64,000 bases of DNA from Paeniglutamicibacter antarcticus_C (GCF_039544305.1 NZ_BAABLK010000037.1:124001-188000); one strand, 5' to 3'; positions 36,501-45,928 are shown, counted from the first letter of the stretch. Notes: generated from the letters alone by a model not told the origin. Translations and numbers: made by a program.

Positions 36501-39500
36501 GCCGCGGTGCGCGAGACGCTTCTGCGCTTGCCCGAAACCGCGCAGCCAGCGGCCCCGAGCAACGATCACTCCTGGGGTTTCATCGCCGGACCGATCAACA
36601 GTGAGGGCATGGACGCCCTGCTTGCATCCACCCGTGAGCTAGATGCCGCGTTGGCCGATGCAGGGCTCGCCAACGCCGAGGCGGCCATCACTGTGCTTAT
36701 CGAAGCGGCAACGGGTCCCGAGGACCTGCGTCAACTTGCCGAACTCATCGATGCCGTGGTGCCGCTGGAGGTGCTTGATGCGGTCGGCGAACCGACGTGG
36801 CGCCAGCGCACCCACAAGCTGCTGGCCGAAGCCACCGAGCTGGCGACGTCGATGCCTTGGCTCCCTAAGGTGGTGGACCCCGTTGTTCTGGAAATGGATC
36901 TTGCCCCGGTGGAAGCTGCCGCAGCGGAAGCCGACAGGTTTGGATTCCTCGGCCTGGGACGCAAGAAGCGCCGCGCTCAGGTCATCTGTGAATACTTCGG
37001 TGCGCACTGGAGAGGCAACGAATCGGATGCCAAGAACCTCGTGGCCGTTCTCCACTCCCTCATCGAGGCCCGCGCCCGATGCTCCGGTCTCGTTGCGAAC
37101 CTGCATGAATCCCCTGGCGTCGTGCTGGGATCACACTGGAACCCGTTCATTGAAGGCGACATCGACTCGGTGGCCCAACAGCGCGACCGGCTGCTGCACC
37201 TTTCCCGGTTCGTCCCTGTCGCAGGTGCAGAAACGAATGCTTCATACGCCCACACGCTGCGTGAGGCCCTGGGCCGCCAGGCTCCGTTGGCCCCGGAGCT
37301 TGCTGCCGAGCTGCGGTGCATCGCCGCCGCTTGGGATCGATTGGCCGGCGCGATCCCACCCGAAACCCGCACACACTCGATCTGGCCTTCCACCCACGGA
37401 TTCCTGGGAAGCTACCTGAAAAGTGCCAACGAGCGCGGCAGCGCAGTTTCCCGGGGCCGGGGGCTGAAACGCTGGGTGGCATTCATCGAAGCGCTCGAAC
37501 CGCTGAAGGCACACGGGCTGGATGAGGCGTGGACACAGCTGGCCACCGGTAACTTCCCGGCATTTGATGCATGGCGCGGATTCATGCGCGGCACCGCAGA
37601 ATCGTCCCTAGCCGAGAGGCTGGGCACCCACGGATTCGATACCTTCAACACCGACACCCAGATGCGCATGATCGAGCGTTTCACTTCCTCGTCCCAGGCG
37701 CTGCGCAAGCACCTGGGCAAGTCCCTGCCCGAGAAAATCATCACCCGTCGCGCGACCGAACTCAAGAAATCCGAGAGCCGCGTGGGGGAACTGGCCCGGC
37801 AGCTTGAGCGCCGTCGCGGCGGGATGAGCGTACGCCAGCTCATGGATTCCTATGGCGACCTGGTGGCCACCATCCTGCCCTGCGTGCTGGTCAGCCCGGA
37901 CTCCGCCGCCAGGTTCTTCCCGCCAAGGGCCGGGGAATTCGACATCGTCGTCTTCGACGAGGCGTCCCAGATCCGGGTCGCCGACGCGATCGGCACCCTG
38001 GGCCGTGCGAAGTCCGCGGTCATCGTCGGGGATTCGAAGCAGATGCCGCCAAGCTCCTTTGCCGAGGTGTCCACCGGGAGCGAGGATGACCCGGAATCTC
38101 AATTGCTGGTCGCCGATGAGGAATCGATCCTCAGCGAGGCCGTCATGGCGCGCATCGGGCGCCGCTGGCTGTCCTGGCACTATCGCAGCCAGGACGAGTC
38201 ACTGATCGCCTTCAGCAACAAGTACTACTACGAGGGCAAGCTCTCCTCCTTTCCCTCCCCGCGCAACGGCTCCACGTCCCAGGCGCCGCCGGGCTATGGC
38301 ATCACCCATCGCAGGGTCCCGGGAACCTTCCACCGCTCCGGGGATGCCGGTGTGCTGCGCACCAACCCGGTGGAAGCAAACGAGATCGTGATGGAAATCA
38401 AGAAGCGCTTTGCCGCATCCCCGGATTCGACCCCGTCGATCGGCGTCGTCACCTTCAACGCCCCACAGCGCGACCTTGTCGAGACCCTGCTGCGCGATGA
38501 CCCGGACGAGCGTCTCGAGGCGGCCCTGGATGCGGGGTCCGAGGGCCTGTTCGTGAAGAACCTGGAAAACGTCCAAGGCGACGAGCGGGACGTGATCCTG
38601 TTTTCCACCGCCTTCAGCGCCAACGAGCAAGGCAAGCTGCCGCTGAACTTCGGCCCGTTGAACAACCTTGGCGGCGAGCGGCGGCTGAATGTAGCCATCA
38701 CCCGCGCCCGGCGCCAGGTCGTCGTGTTCTCCAGCTTCGACCCCGGGCAGCTGCGTGCCGAGGACTCCTCGGCACTGGGCATCAAGCACCTGCGGGCGTA
38801 CCTCGACATGGCGCTGGAAGGTGCACGGGCACTGGGACAGGGTTCCACCGTGGCTATGATCTGCGACAGGCACCGCGATCAGGTGGCGGTCGCGTTGCGT
38901 GAACGCGGGCACCACGTGCGCACCAACGTCGGACTCTCCGAGTTCAGGATCGATGTGACCGTAGCCCTGGCCGAATCCCCCAAGGAGCCCGTGATGGCCA
39001 TACTGCTGGACAACGAACCCTGGGCCCGGCGCAAGACGGTGGGGGACCGCGACGGGTTGCCGGAAGCTATCCTGCGCGATCTGCTTGGCTGGTCCGCGGT
39101 GGCGCGGATCTGGCTGCCGGCTTGGCTTGAGGATCCAGGCAAGGTCCTTGATTCCCTGGAGGCCGAACTCCTGCGGGCAACCCGGGAACCGGATGCGGGG
39201 AAGCCGCATCCAACGGCGGCCTCGAGGCACAACGGAACCGAAGAGGCCGTGGACCCCGGGATGCCTCCGCAGCGCCAGCCCGGCAAGGCCACGGACTATG
39301 TGCCTTGGCGGGTGCGCCAGGTGGGGAACCAAGCTGAACTCGATGACCTGGGTACCAAGGCGGGCAAGAAGAAGGCTGCTGCGCTACTGGGAGAGATTCT
39401 TGCGGCCGAAGCCCCGATCGATCCCAAGCGCCTGGCCAAGCTGGCCATCAACGCCTATGAATCCGGCAGGGTCTCGGGGGCCAGGGAAGACGCCATGTTG

Positions 39501-39854
39501 GCTGCCTTGGATCCACGGCTCCACGAACCCGATGTCGATGGCTTCATCTGCACCGCCAGTGAACGGGGGCAGGAATGGACCAATTACCGCACGGGCTTCG
39601 CGGCGCGGGAGATCGCGATCGAGGAGATCGCTCCCCGCGAGATCGCCAACCTCATGTGTGCCCTGGTGCTCGAGGGCGGGCAATGGGGTGTTGACGAGCT
39701 CAAACGCGAGGCGATGGGAGTGATGGGATATTCGCGCATGACCAAGAAGGTTTCCCAGTGGCTGCAGACCGGGCTTGAATCGGCCGTCCGGGCCGGACAC
39801 CTGGAATCGGTTGCCGGGAGGATCCGTGCGGTGCCAGAGGTCGGGAACTTGTGA
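33546..39854 (+). CDS. Giant DUF4011-helicase-nuclease-DUF3320 protein (Hhe-like defence candidate)
   Basis: 2102 residues. A degenerate transglutaminase-like segment lies near 365-405 (LLLAALLEAIGI then DHAFLAYW, without the usual Cys). DUF4011 follows near 530 (NGLLDLSLRNRLLNF). A split SF1 helicase has GPPGTGKSQT near 840, VFDEASQIRVADA near 1469, GDSKQMPPSSF, WHYRSQDESLIAF, VQGDERDVILFS and LNVAITRARRQ near 1718. A Vsr/MTES_1575-like nuclease fold covers about 1765-1862, and a DUF3320-like end starts near 1915. DUF4011-helicase-Vsr proteins were reported as the Hhe anti-phage system (from memory). The nuclease core reads ILLDNE where ECDG-like is usual, so cleavage may be lost. GTG start behind AAGAGGG; stands alone beside an IS. 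Confidence 0.88.
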   Translation: MSVQGDYVGAALEIISGALAGFAEEKRAMRIAAGGWTKLSNKLDHVLQTPEVSTGVGALGAQLRVLLSSTDPELTMAQERLTRAVQEIRQGWANNTDFDSGAAQRSLETCTDFLAGLELQDAADQVRQMLQSLAVGDMGKVSAREPGAGPVSVRITHGKTVNYATAHTHARILERIVLDNHGQRARQVLVTAVAMRGNLPVSAVARRSMELPCGTSTVHDLDVVLDLAAFSLVDARSPGRLVVRVAENGKLIAEESGELELLPASHWPGASNQANAELLAAFVQPQHPALGQLLSAAGDLFRTRTGGEDLETTVGGTERVDLSVSCIFEVLGSRGIRLGAQPTGWDLGEVGGQYLRGAQEVLTERVGSALETTLLLAALLEAIGINSVIWLSTDHAFLAYWRIPDGALPSASLDAEGASALLNLIGAGHLRVVESTGVTSGIPQPIAEASAGTLREYAQGAEAAGRLVYGVDVRAARRSGITPLPARGLSDTGRPVVIEYKAAAPDTLERFFKEKSERRLPTPLSTSRTEPPRITAWKNGLLDLSLRNRLLNFTERSRVPLAVPESVVDGFEDLINDGKAIELLPANEIGALDAQRYSSGPLLPIERRIELLLTRARVYTRLEEEKYVSRLRRLAGEAKRITDENGANNLYLALGSLNWSVESRALRSPLFLIPVHLKPAGRGKHYRVEIDETGTSTPNFALAEKLHEQFGLRIPGFEDPVLDASGIDVPAALAALREALVAADLPFHVEGTVDLAILQFAKFRMWRDLDENWETFMAAPLVRHLVESPTSVFNDPAGTDSGALVEDLDALAARCPVPADSSQLEAVAAASAGRTFVLEGPPGTGKSQTITNLLAHAMAEGKKVLFVAEKRAALEVVRKRLDEVGLGEFALDLHDKRSSPNAVRAQIKASLDHLVFADHAGIKLAEGDLESSARRLRSYARDLHDPNPAGVSAYGAHNAALSMDPEIPALPVPVSFAARAGQQELAAVRETLLRLPETAQPAAPSNDHSWGFIAGPINSEGMDALLASTRELDAALADAGLANAEAAITVLIEAATGPEDLRQLAELIDAVVPLEVLDAVGEPTWRQRTHKLLAEATELATSMPWLPKVVDPVVLEMDLAPVEAAAAEADRFGFLGLGRKKRRAQVICEYFGAHWRGNESDAKNLVAVLHSLIEARARCSGLVANLHESPGVVLGSHWNPFIEGDIDSVAQQRDRLLHLSRFVPVAGAETNASYAHTLREALGRQAPLAPELAAELRCIAAAWDRLAGAIPPETRTHSIWPSTHGFLGSYLKSANERGSAVSRGRGLKRWVAFIEALEPLKAHGLDEAWTQLATGNFPAFDAWRGFMRGTAESSLAERLGTHGFDTFNTDTQMRMIERFTSSSQALRKHLGKSLPEKIITRRATELKKSESRVGELARQLERRRGGMSVRQLMDSYGDLVATILPCVLVSPDSAARFFPPRAGEFDIVVFDEASQIRVADAIGTLGRAKSAVIVGDSKQMPPSSFAEVSTGSEDDPESQLLVADEESILSEAVMARIGRRWLSWHYRSQDESLIAFSNKYYYEGKLSSFPSPRNGSTSQAPPGYGITHRRVPGTFHRSGDAGVLRTNPVEANEIVMEIKKRFAASPDSTPSIGVVTFNAPQRDLVETLLRDDPDERLEAALDAGSEGLFVKNLENVQGDERDVILFSTAFSANEQGKLPLNFGPLNNLGGERRLNVAITRARRQVVVFSSFDPGQLRAEDSSALGIKHLRAYLDMALEGARALGQGSTVAMICDRHRDQVAVALRERGHHVRTNVGLSEFRIDVTVALAESPKEPVMAILLDNEPWARRKTVGDRDGLPEAILRDLLGWSAVARIWLPAWLEDPGKVLDSLEAELLRATREPDAGKPHPTAASRHNGTEEAVDPGMPPQRQPGKATDYVPWRVRQVGNQAELDDLGTKAGKKKAAALLGEILAAEAPIDPKRLAKLAINAYESGRVSGAREDAMLAALDPRLHEPDVDGFICTASERGQEWTNYRTGFAAREIAIEEIAPREIANLMCALVLEGGQWGVDELKREAMGVMGYSRMTKKVSQWLQTGLESAVRAGHLESVAGRIRAVPEVGNL

Positions 39855-39960
39855 AAACGACGCAGGCCGTGCTCTGCCATCTCCCTTGCGGGGATCTGGC
39901 CAACCACGGCCTACATGCATACAAGACAGGGAAAGGTCGGGCCTTTGCCTCTCATCGGTG

Positions 39961-41907
39961 TCAGGGGGTCTTGGGATCCTCTTCCTCGCCTGCCTTGGCT
40001 GCGTTTTCGGCGGCTTTGCCTTCCGAAACCCAACCGTCGTCGTATTCACCGGCCTTGTAGTCGTATCCCACGGGAGTGCCTTCCTCGTCGTGGCGCTGGT
40101 ACCACTCGGTGACTTCGGCTCCGTGGGAGTCGAAGCCGGCTCCGGCGCCGTTTCCGTTCTCCGCCTTCTGCACGCTGAGCTCGAAATCATCCCCGTAGTC
40201 GTCAATGCCGGTCCTGACGGCGTTTTCGATGGCCTGGTAGGCGAAGTCCCGGCGGATCATCAAGGGATCGCTGCGCAGGTCCTTGGCGAAGGCAATCATC
40301 AGCAGGATGAGAATCAAGGCGAAGGGCAGGGCGGAGACAATGATCAGGTTCTGCAGGCCCTCCAGTGCGGTGCTTCCTCCCACGAGCAGCATCACCACCG
40401 CGATCCCCATCATCGCCAGGCCCCAGAAGACGATGATCTTCTTGTCAGGGTTAGCCTTGCCACGCTGGGAAAGGATGCCCATCACCACGGAGGCCGAGTC
40501 GGCGGAGGTGATGAAGAAGATCGAAACACATGCCATGGCCACAAAGGGAGTGATCTGGGCCAATGGAAGCTGGTCCAAGACATTGAAGAACAAATCCTGC
40601 GGGGATGAATCGGTGCCGATGTCCGAACCGTTCATCCTCAACCAGATGGAGGTGCCGCCAAAGACGGTGAAGGCCAGGGCGCCGACCAGGGTGGGGACAA
40701 CCAGCACGTACATCACGTACTCGCGGATCGTCCGGCCGCGGGAGATCCGGGCCAGGAAAATACCGACGAATGGCGACCATGAAATCCACCAAGCCCAGTA
40801 GAAGACCGTCCAGGTGGCGGAGAAGTCAGCAGCCTCGCCACCCCATGAGGGTCCCTTGCTCATCATGTGCAGAAGTTCCGAGAGGTACTCGGCCAACGAG
40901 GCGGGGACGAGGTTCAACAAGAACAGGGTTGGCCCGGCGACAAACACAAAGGTTGCCAGGGCGAAGGCCAATGTCATGTTGATGTTCGAGAGCCAACGGA
41001 TACCGCGCCCGATGCCGGAAACGGCCGAGGCCACGAAGGCAGCACTGAGGATCGCGATAATGATGATGAGCCCGGCATTGGATAGCTTGCCGATGCCGCT
41101 GACGATTTCCACCCCGCGACCAACCTGTAGCGCTCCGATTCCCAGGGAAGCTGCGGTGCCGAACAGGGTGGCGACGATGGCGAACATGTCGATCAGGCGG
41201 CCGGGGATGCCTTCGGTTTGGCGCTTGCCGAACAGCGTGGTGAAGATTGAGCTCATCAGCGGGACCCGGCCACGGCGGTATGCGCCGTAGGCCACTGCTG
41301 CTCCGACCAATGCGTAGATCGCCCACGCGTGCAGACCCCAGTGGAAGATCGTCTGGGCCATGGCGCGGTGAATTGCTTCGCGTGTTTCCGGGTCTGCCGT
41401 GCCCGGTGCCGGAGAGATGAAGTAGGCCAACGGTTCGTAGGGGCCAAAGAAGAACAGGCCGATGCCCATGCCGGCCGAGAACATCATGGCAATCCACGAG
41501 AACTTCGAGTATTCGGGCTTCTCTCCGTCCACTCCCAGGGTAATACGGCCGTACTTACTGAATCCCAGGAAGATCATGTACACCAGCACCAAGGAAACCA
41601 ACGAGGTGAACAACCATCCGACGTTGGCGACGACCCAGCTCAACGCTATATCCGAAACGCTCTTCAGCGATTCGGTGGAGATCACGCCCCAGGCAATGAA
41701 CGCGAGAATCAGCACTGCCGCGATGCTGAAGACCAGACGGTCGGTACCGTACTTGATCCGCTGGTCGTCCACCGATATCCCGGGAACAAGCCCCGGGTGG
41801 ATCTTATGAGGGTAGTTTGCCTCAATCTTGCGCAATAACGAATGATCCTCGGAAATGATCGGATCATCCCCCTCCACCGGTGGCGCGGAACCTTGGTTTT
41901 TCGGCAT
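39961..41907 (-). CDS. BCCT-family betaine/choline/carnitine transporter
   Basis: This 648-residue protein has twelve hydrophobic segments between hydrophilic ends. GMGIGLFFFGPYEPL is the conserved glycine-rich helix, and FYWAWWISWSPFVGIFLARISRGRT is split here as the family signature around residue 370. It takes up compatible solutes driven by Na+ or H+. The acidic C-terminal tail (about 100 residues, ending KAGEEEDPKTP) may sense osmolarity as in BetP, though BetP uses a basic tail. It is a single gene with a long 340-bp upstream region. Confidence 0.9.
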   Translation of the reverse strand: MPKNQGSAPPVEGDDPIISEDHSLLRKIEANYPHKIHPGLVPGISVDDQRIKYGTDRLVFSIAAVLILAFIAWGVISTESLKSVSDIALSWVVANVGWLFTSLVSLVLVYMIFLGFSKYGRITLGVDGEKPEYSKFSWIAMMFSAGMGIGLFFFGPYEPLAYFISPAPGTADPETREAIHRAMAQTIFHWGLHAWAIYALVGAAVAYGAYRRGRVPLMSSIFTTLFGKRQTEGIPGRLIDMFAIVATLFGTAASLGIGALQVGRGVEIVSGIGKLSNAGLIIIIAILSAAFVASAVSGIGRGIRWLSNINMTLAFALATFVFVAGPTLFLLNLVPASLAEYLSELLHMMSKGPSWGGEAADFSATWTVFYWAWWISWSPFVGIFLARISRGRTIREYVMYVLVVPTLVGALAFTVFGGTSIWLRMNGSDIGTDSSPQDLFFNVLDQLPLAQITPFVAMACVSIFFITSADSASVVMGILSQRGKANPDKKIIVFWGLAMMGIAVVMLLVGGSTALEGLQNLIIVSALPFALILILLMIAFAKDLRSDPLMIRRDFAYQAIENAVRTGIDDYGDDFELSVQKAENGNGAGAGFDSHGAEVTEWYQRHDEEGTPVGYDYKAGEYDDGWVSEGKAAENAAKAGEEEDPKTP

Positions 41908-42248
41908 CGGTCTATTTCCCGTCCTGGAAACTATTTTCTGCGAACTAAAGCGATAGGCAACTATACGGGGTGCTCGCGAACCAGCTGTACTTAGCCATCA
42001 CTCACTGGCCAAGCAAGAGACAGCTGGATCAGTCGCTGTCCGTAGCGGAATACGGTGTTGCATGGGACGGTCCGTTGGTTCTGTGGCTAGGGCCGTAGAC
42101 CCTGCCTGCGAGGCGGTTTCCTGCGCGCAAGTGCCATGGAAAGCTGAAACAGGGGAGTGCCCGTCGGGGAACTTCAGAAGCCTTTCCGCAGAGCGCTCCC
42201 GGAGCTTGGCAGGCGGATTGGTATGACGGGCCGTGCCGGGAGTGTTGC
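41908..42248. other. 341-bp intergenic region upstream of the BCCT gene
   Basis: No gene is seen. It should contain the BCCT promoter (read leftwards) and the end of the MerR transcript. I found no clear hairpin or palindrome. Confidence 0.5.
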
Positions 42249-42626
42249 CTACCTGGTGCGCAAATCCGCCAGAAAGGCGTCCGCTCGGCGTAGGTTCAGC
42301 GCCAACTTTTCACGCTTGTCGTTGGCTTGGGCGATGAAATCTTCCATCTTGGTTCGGGCCCCGGTATCCGTTGCGTCACTTGCCAAGATGTCGACGGTCT
42401 CCAGCAGCTCGCTCATTTCCTCAAGGGTGAACCCCAGCGGTTTCATGGAACGAATCACCAGCATGCGCTTCAGGTCCGACTCGGTATAGATCCGGAATCC
42501 GCCGTCGCTGCGCGTGCTGGCCGGCAGAAGCCCCACCTCGTCATAGTGCCTGATGGTGCGCTGGGACAGACCCGTCGCCTCTGCCAAGTCCCCGATGTGC
42601 ATTGTCCGTTCAGCGGTGCTCGACAT
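42249..42626 (-). CDS. MerR-family transcriptional regulator
   Basis: A 125-residue regulator. The MerR helix-turn-helix fills residues 9-75 (MHIGDLAEATGLSQRTIRHY, then FRIYTESDLKRM), followed by a coiled dimer helix to the end. No Cys cluster is present, so it is not a metal or redox sensor of the classic kind. GGGGAAA lies before the ATG at 42626; an ATG at 42602 would also keep the domain. It is divergent from the SulP gene with a strong inverted repeat between them. Confidence 0.83.
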   Translation of the reverse strand: MSSTAERTMHIGDLAEATGLSQRTIRHYDEVGLLPASTRSDGGFRIYTESDLKRMLVIRSMKPLGFTLEEMSELLETVDILASDATDTGARTKMEDFIAQANDKREKLALNLRRADAFLADLRTR

Positions 42627-42651
42627 CAATTTCCCCGTCTCCATGGATGCT

Positions 42652-42679
42652 AACCCTACCCTGACGTTAGGGTAGGGTT
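42652..42679. promoter_or_regulatory. Perfect 11-bp inverted repeat, probable MerR operator
   Basis: AACCCTACCCT (42652-42662) and AGGGTAGGGTT (42669-42679) are perfect inverted arms around GACGTT. The site lies 26 bases upstream of the MerR start and within the region shared with the SulP gene, the usual place for autoregulation by a MerR protein. Confidence 0.65.
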
Positions 42680-42807
42680 TAAATTCTTCGGTGCGCGCTG
42701 CCTGCCCTCTTGGTGGCATAACACGTCGCCGCACCAGGGCACACCGCCCCGTTAGATTGCACGTCACCGGCGCCGTGCGCGCCGCCCCCATTTGAACGGA
42801 ACCAGCA

Positions 42808-44322
42808 ATGGCCACGAATACCACCGAGCGTCCTCTCCTGTCCCCGGAAGAGCGGCAATCAGTGCTGCGTACCTTCAAGTCCCCGCGACTGCTCAAGACC
42901 GAGGTGCTCGCCGGGCTGGTCGTGGCCTTGGCCCTGATCCCCGAGGCCATCGCGTTTTCGGTCATTGCGGGCGTTGACCCGCGCATCGGGCTTTTCGCGT
43001 CCTTCACCATGGCCGTGACCATCTCGTTCCTCGGTGGCCGCCCGGCGATGATTTCCGCGGCGACCGGTGCCATTGCCCTGGTCATCGCCCCGCTGGTCGC
43101 CAGCCACGGCGTGGACTACTTTGTCTCCGCGGTCATCCTGGCCGGAGTCTTCCAAGTGATCCTCGCGTTGCTTGGTGTGGCTAAGTTGATGCGCTTCATC
43201 CCGCGCCAGGTCATGGTTGGTTTCGTCAACGCCTTGGCCATCTTGATCTTTATGTCCCAGGTTCCGGAGCTGCTGGGTGTCCCGTGGCATGTTTACCCGC
43301 TCACGGCATTGGGTTTGCTCATCGTGTTCGGGCTGCCGAAGATCACCACGGTCGTTCCGGCACCGTTGGTGGCAATTGTCGTCTTGACGCTCATTGCCGT
43401 GGTGGCTTCCCTGGCGGTTCCCACCGTGGGAGACAAGGGCGAGCTGCCCGATAGCCTTCCGGCACTCTTCATGCCCAACGTCCCGCTGGACCTTGAGACC
43501 CTGAAGATCATCTTCCCCTACGCGCTGGCTATGGCATTCGTTGGTTTGCTGGAGTCGCTGATGACGGCAAAGCTTGTAGACGACGTCACCGATACCCGCT
43601 CAAACAAGACCCGCGAATCCTGGGGTCAGGGTGTGGCAAACATCATCACTGGTTTCTTCGGCGGCATGGGCGGCTGCGCCATGATTGGCCAGACCATGAT
43701 CAACGTTAAGGGATCGCACGCCAGGACGCGTATCTCCACCTTCCTTGCCGGGGTCTTCCTGCTGATCCTGGTGGTGGCGCTCGGAGACATCGTCGCGCTG
43801 ATCCCCATGGCCGCACTGGTCGCCGTGATGATCTTCGTCTCGATCGCGACCTTCGACTGGCACAGCATCAAGCCCTCGACATTGCGCATGATGCCCAAGA
43901 GCGAAACCACGGTCATGCTGATCACGGTGATCTTCACCGTGTGGACGCATAACCTGGCCATCGGCGTCGGGGTCGGTGTGCTGACCGCGATGGTGCTCTT
44001 CGCCAACCGCGTGGCGCACTTCGTCACCGTCACCCGCACCGTCGATGAACCAAAGGACACGGCGTCCTACGTGGTCAACGGGGAGTTGTTCTTCGCTTCC
44101 TCCAACGACCTCTACACCCAGTTTGAGTACGCGATGGACCCGTCTAACGTGGTCATCGACATGCACGCCTCACACCTATGGGACGCTTCAACGATTGCTG
44201 CCCTGGATGCCATCTGCGAAAAATACCGGCAACATGGCAAAAACGTCGAGATCGTGGGCCTGAACACCGCGAGCTTGAAGATGCGCCAGTCGATGACCGG
44301 GAAACTCGGTGTCGGTAGCTAA
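42808..44322 (+). CDS. SulP-family anion transporter with STAS domain
   Basis: The 504-residue protein has ten to twelve hydrophobic segments in residues 30-400 (ALIPEAIAFSVIAGVDPRIG and GGRPAMISAATGAIALVIAP are SulP landmarks), then a STAS domain from about 415 to the end with VVIDMHASHLWDASTIAALD. Members carry sulfate, bicarbonate or other anions. Next to an NhaA Na+/H+ antiporter, a Na+-coupled bicarbonate role is plausible but unproven. Divergent from the MerR gene. Confidence 0.88.
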   Translation: MATNTTERPLLSPEERQSVLRTFKSPRLLKTEVLAGLVVALALIPEAIAFSVIAGVDPRIGLFASFTMAVTISFLGGRPAMISAATGAIALVIAPLVASHGVDYFVSAVILAGVFQVILALLGVAKLMRFIPRQVMVGFVNALAILIFMSQVPELLGVPWHVYPLTALGLLIVFGLPKITTVVPAPLVAIVVLTLIAVVASLAVPTVGDKGELPDSLPALFMPNVPLDLETLKIIFPYALAMAFVGLLESLMTAKLVDDVTDTRSNKTRESWGQGVANIITGFFGGMGGCAMIGQTMINVKGSHARTRISTFLAGVFLLILVVALGDIVALIPMAALVAVMIFVSIATFDWHSIKPSTLRMMPKSETTVMLITVIFTVWTHNLAIGVGVGVLTAMVLFANRVAHFVTVTRTVDEPKDTASYVVNGELFFASSNDLYTQFEYAMDPSNVVIDMHASHLWDASTIAALDAICEKYRQHGKNVEIVGLNTASLKMRQSMTGKLGVGS

Positions 44323-44407
44323 CTATTTCACGTACTGTGGAAATCAGGTGAGCCGGGAAGTCTGGTCGGCAATAATATTGTCGATCCCACTTTAAGGACC
44401 TACGCCT

Positions 44408-45739
44408 ATGGGCCTCAAACCCGTTCCCACACGACCGCTGATCGGACGCGGCAGCTACGCTGAAGCGTTGCGCATCGGCGAAATCCTCCGCAAGGAAACC
44501 ATCGGTGGGGCACTGCTTGTCTTCGCCGCGGTCATCGCCCTTATCTGGGCCAACTCACCGGCCGCTGAAAGCTATTTCGCACTGCGCGATTTCAAGGTCG
44601 GCTTCGAGCCGTGGCATTTGGAGCTGAGCCTGGGGGCCTGGGCCGCCGATGGACTGCTGGCGGTGTTCTTCTTCCTGGTGGGCCTCGAGCTGAAACGGGA
44701 AATTGTCGCCGGGGATCTGCGCCATGTTTCCAAGGCCATCGTTCCCGTCGCCGCGGCAGTGGGCGGCGTCGTCGTCCCGGCCTTGATCTATGCGGCGATC
44801 AATTGGAACAGTCCGGAAACCATCTCCGGTTGGGCCATCCCCACGGCCACCGACATCGCCTTTGCCGTTGCCGTGCTGGCGGTCATCGGTTCACACCTGC
44901 CCACCCCGCTGCGCATCTTCCTCTTGACCTTGGCGGTGTTCGATGACCTGATGGCCATCACCATCATTGCGATCTTCTACACCAGCGAAATCAATACCAC
45001 TGCGCTGCTGCTCACCTTGGTGCCGATGGCGCTCTACGGATTCCTGGCCCAGAAGTACCGCCGTTTCTTCGGGCTGAACCCTTCGGCGGCCTGGTTCATC
45101 TTGCTCCCGTTGGGATTCATCGCCTGGGCACTGCTGCACGCCTCTGGTATCCACGCCACCGTTGCCGGGGTCGCGCTGGCCTTCACCATTCCGGTCCGCC
45201 ACCGCGCCAAGGACCAAAAACAATCCACCGGTCCGGGCTTGGCAGAGCTTTTTGAGCACCGGTTCCGCCCGCTCTCCGCGGGTTTCGCCGTACCGGTCTT
45301 CGCGTTCTTCTCCGCCGGCGTGGCCATCGGCGGGTTCGAGGGCTTGGCCTCGGCACTGGTGGATCCGGTGGCCATCGGCATCGTTGTGGCCCTGGTCCTG
45401 GGCAAACCCATCGGAATCATTGGTGCAACATGGGTGACGGCCAGATTCACCAAGGCGACGCTGGATCCGGCACTTCGGTGGGTTGACCTCATAGGTGTCA
45501 GCCTGCTGGCCGGTATCGGCTTCACGGTGTCGTTGCTGGTCGCCGAGCTCAGCTTCGGTCTGGGAACCAGTGCCAACGACCATGCAAAGGTCGCGATCCT
45601 GGTGGCTTCGGTCTTGGCCGCACTCCTGGCCTCGATCCTGCTGGGCAGCCGTAACCGCCAATACCGCAAGATCCAGGAGCGGGACAGCGTCGATGCCGAC
45701 ACCGACGGCATCCCGGATGTCTACCAGCAAGAGCAGTAA
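44408..45739 (+). CDS. nhaA: Na+/H+ antiporter NhaA
   Basis: The 443-residue antiporter expels Na+ for H+. The NhaA landmarks are present: FFFLVGLELKREI, ATDIAFAVAVL, and VFDDLMAITIIAIFY with the two Asp residues of the ion site (VIDD in E. coli), plus GKPIGI and SLLAGIGFTVSLLVAELSF. A hydrophilic tail of about 40 residues ends acidic. AAGGA stands before the ATG. It follows SulP by 85 bases on the same strand and may share its transcript. Confidence 0.92.
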   Translation: MGLKPVPTRPLIGRGSYAEALRIGEILRKETIGGALLVFAAVIALIWANSPAAESYFALRDFKVGFEPWHLELSLGAWAADGLLAVFFFLVGLELKREIVAGDLRHVSKAIVPVAAAVGGVVVPALIYAAINWNSPETISGWAIPTATDIAFAVAVLAVIGSHLPTPLRIFLLTLAVFDDLMAITIIAIFYTSEINTTALLLTLVPMALYGFLAQKYRRFFGLNPSAAWFILLPLGFIAWALLHASGIHATVAGVALAFTIPVRHRAKDQKQSTGPGLAELFEHRFRPLSAGFAVPVFAFFSAGVAIGGFEGLASALVDPVAIGIVVALVLGKPIGIIGATWVTARFTKATLDPALRWVDLIGVSLLAGIGFTVSLLVAELSFGLGTSANDHAKVAILVASVLAALLASILLGSRNRQYRKIQERDSVDADTDGIPDVYQQEQ

Positions 45740-45928
45740 CACTGCACACCGGAGCGTTGGCCGCCGGTCGGTTCGATCCAGCAGATTTTTGCCTCAGGAT
45801 TGGACGTCTTTCACTACCCCTTGGACTCCCCGGCTGCGCAAGCTGATGCTTCAACAGGGGCCGGGCAACTTCGCACCGGAGCCCGGTTCGTGCTGTGCTG
45901 CGTGCAGGCTGTCCGGGAGCTGGGTCTT

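Noticed and set aside
45765..45785. GGTTCGATCC resembling a tRNA T-arm
   Set aside because: No matching acceptor, D-arm or anticodon stem can be built from the 75 bases upstream.
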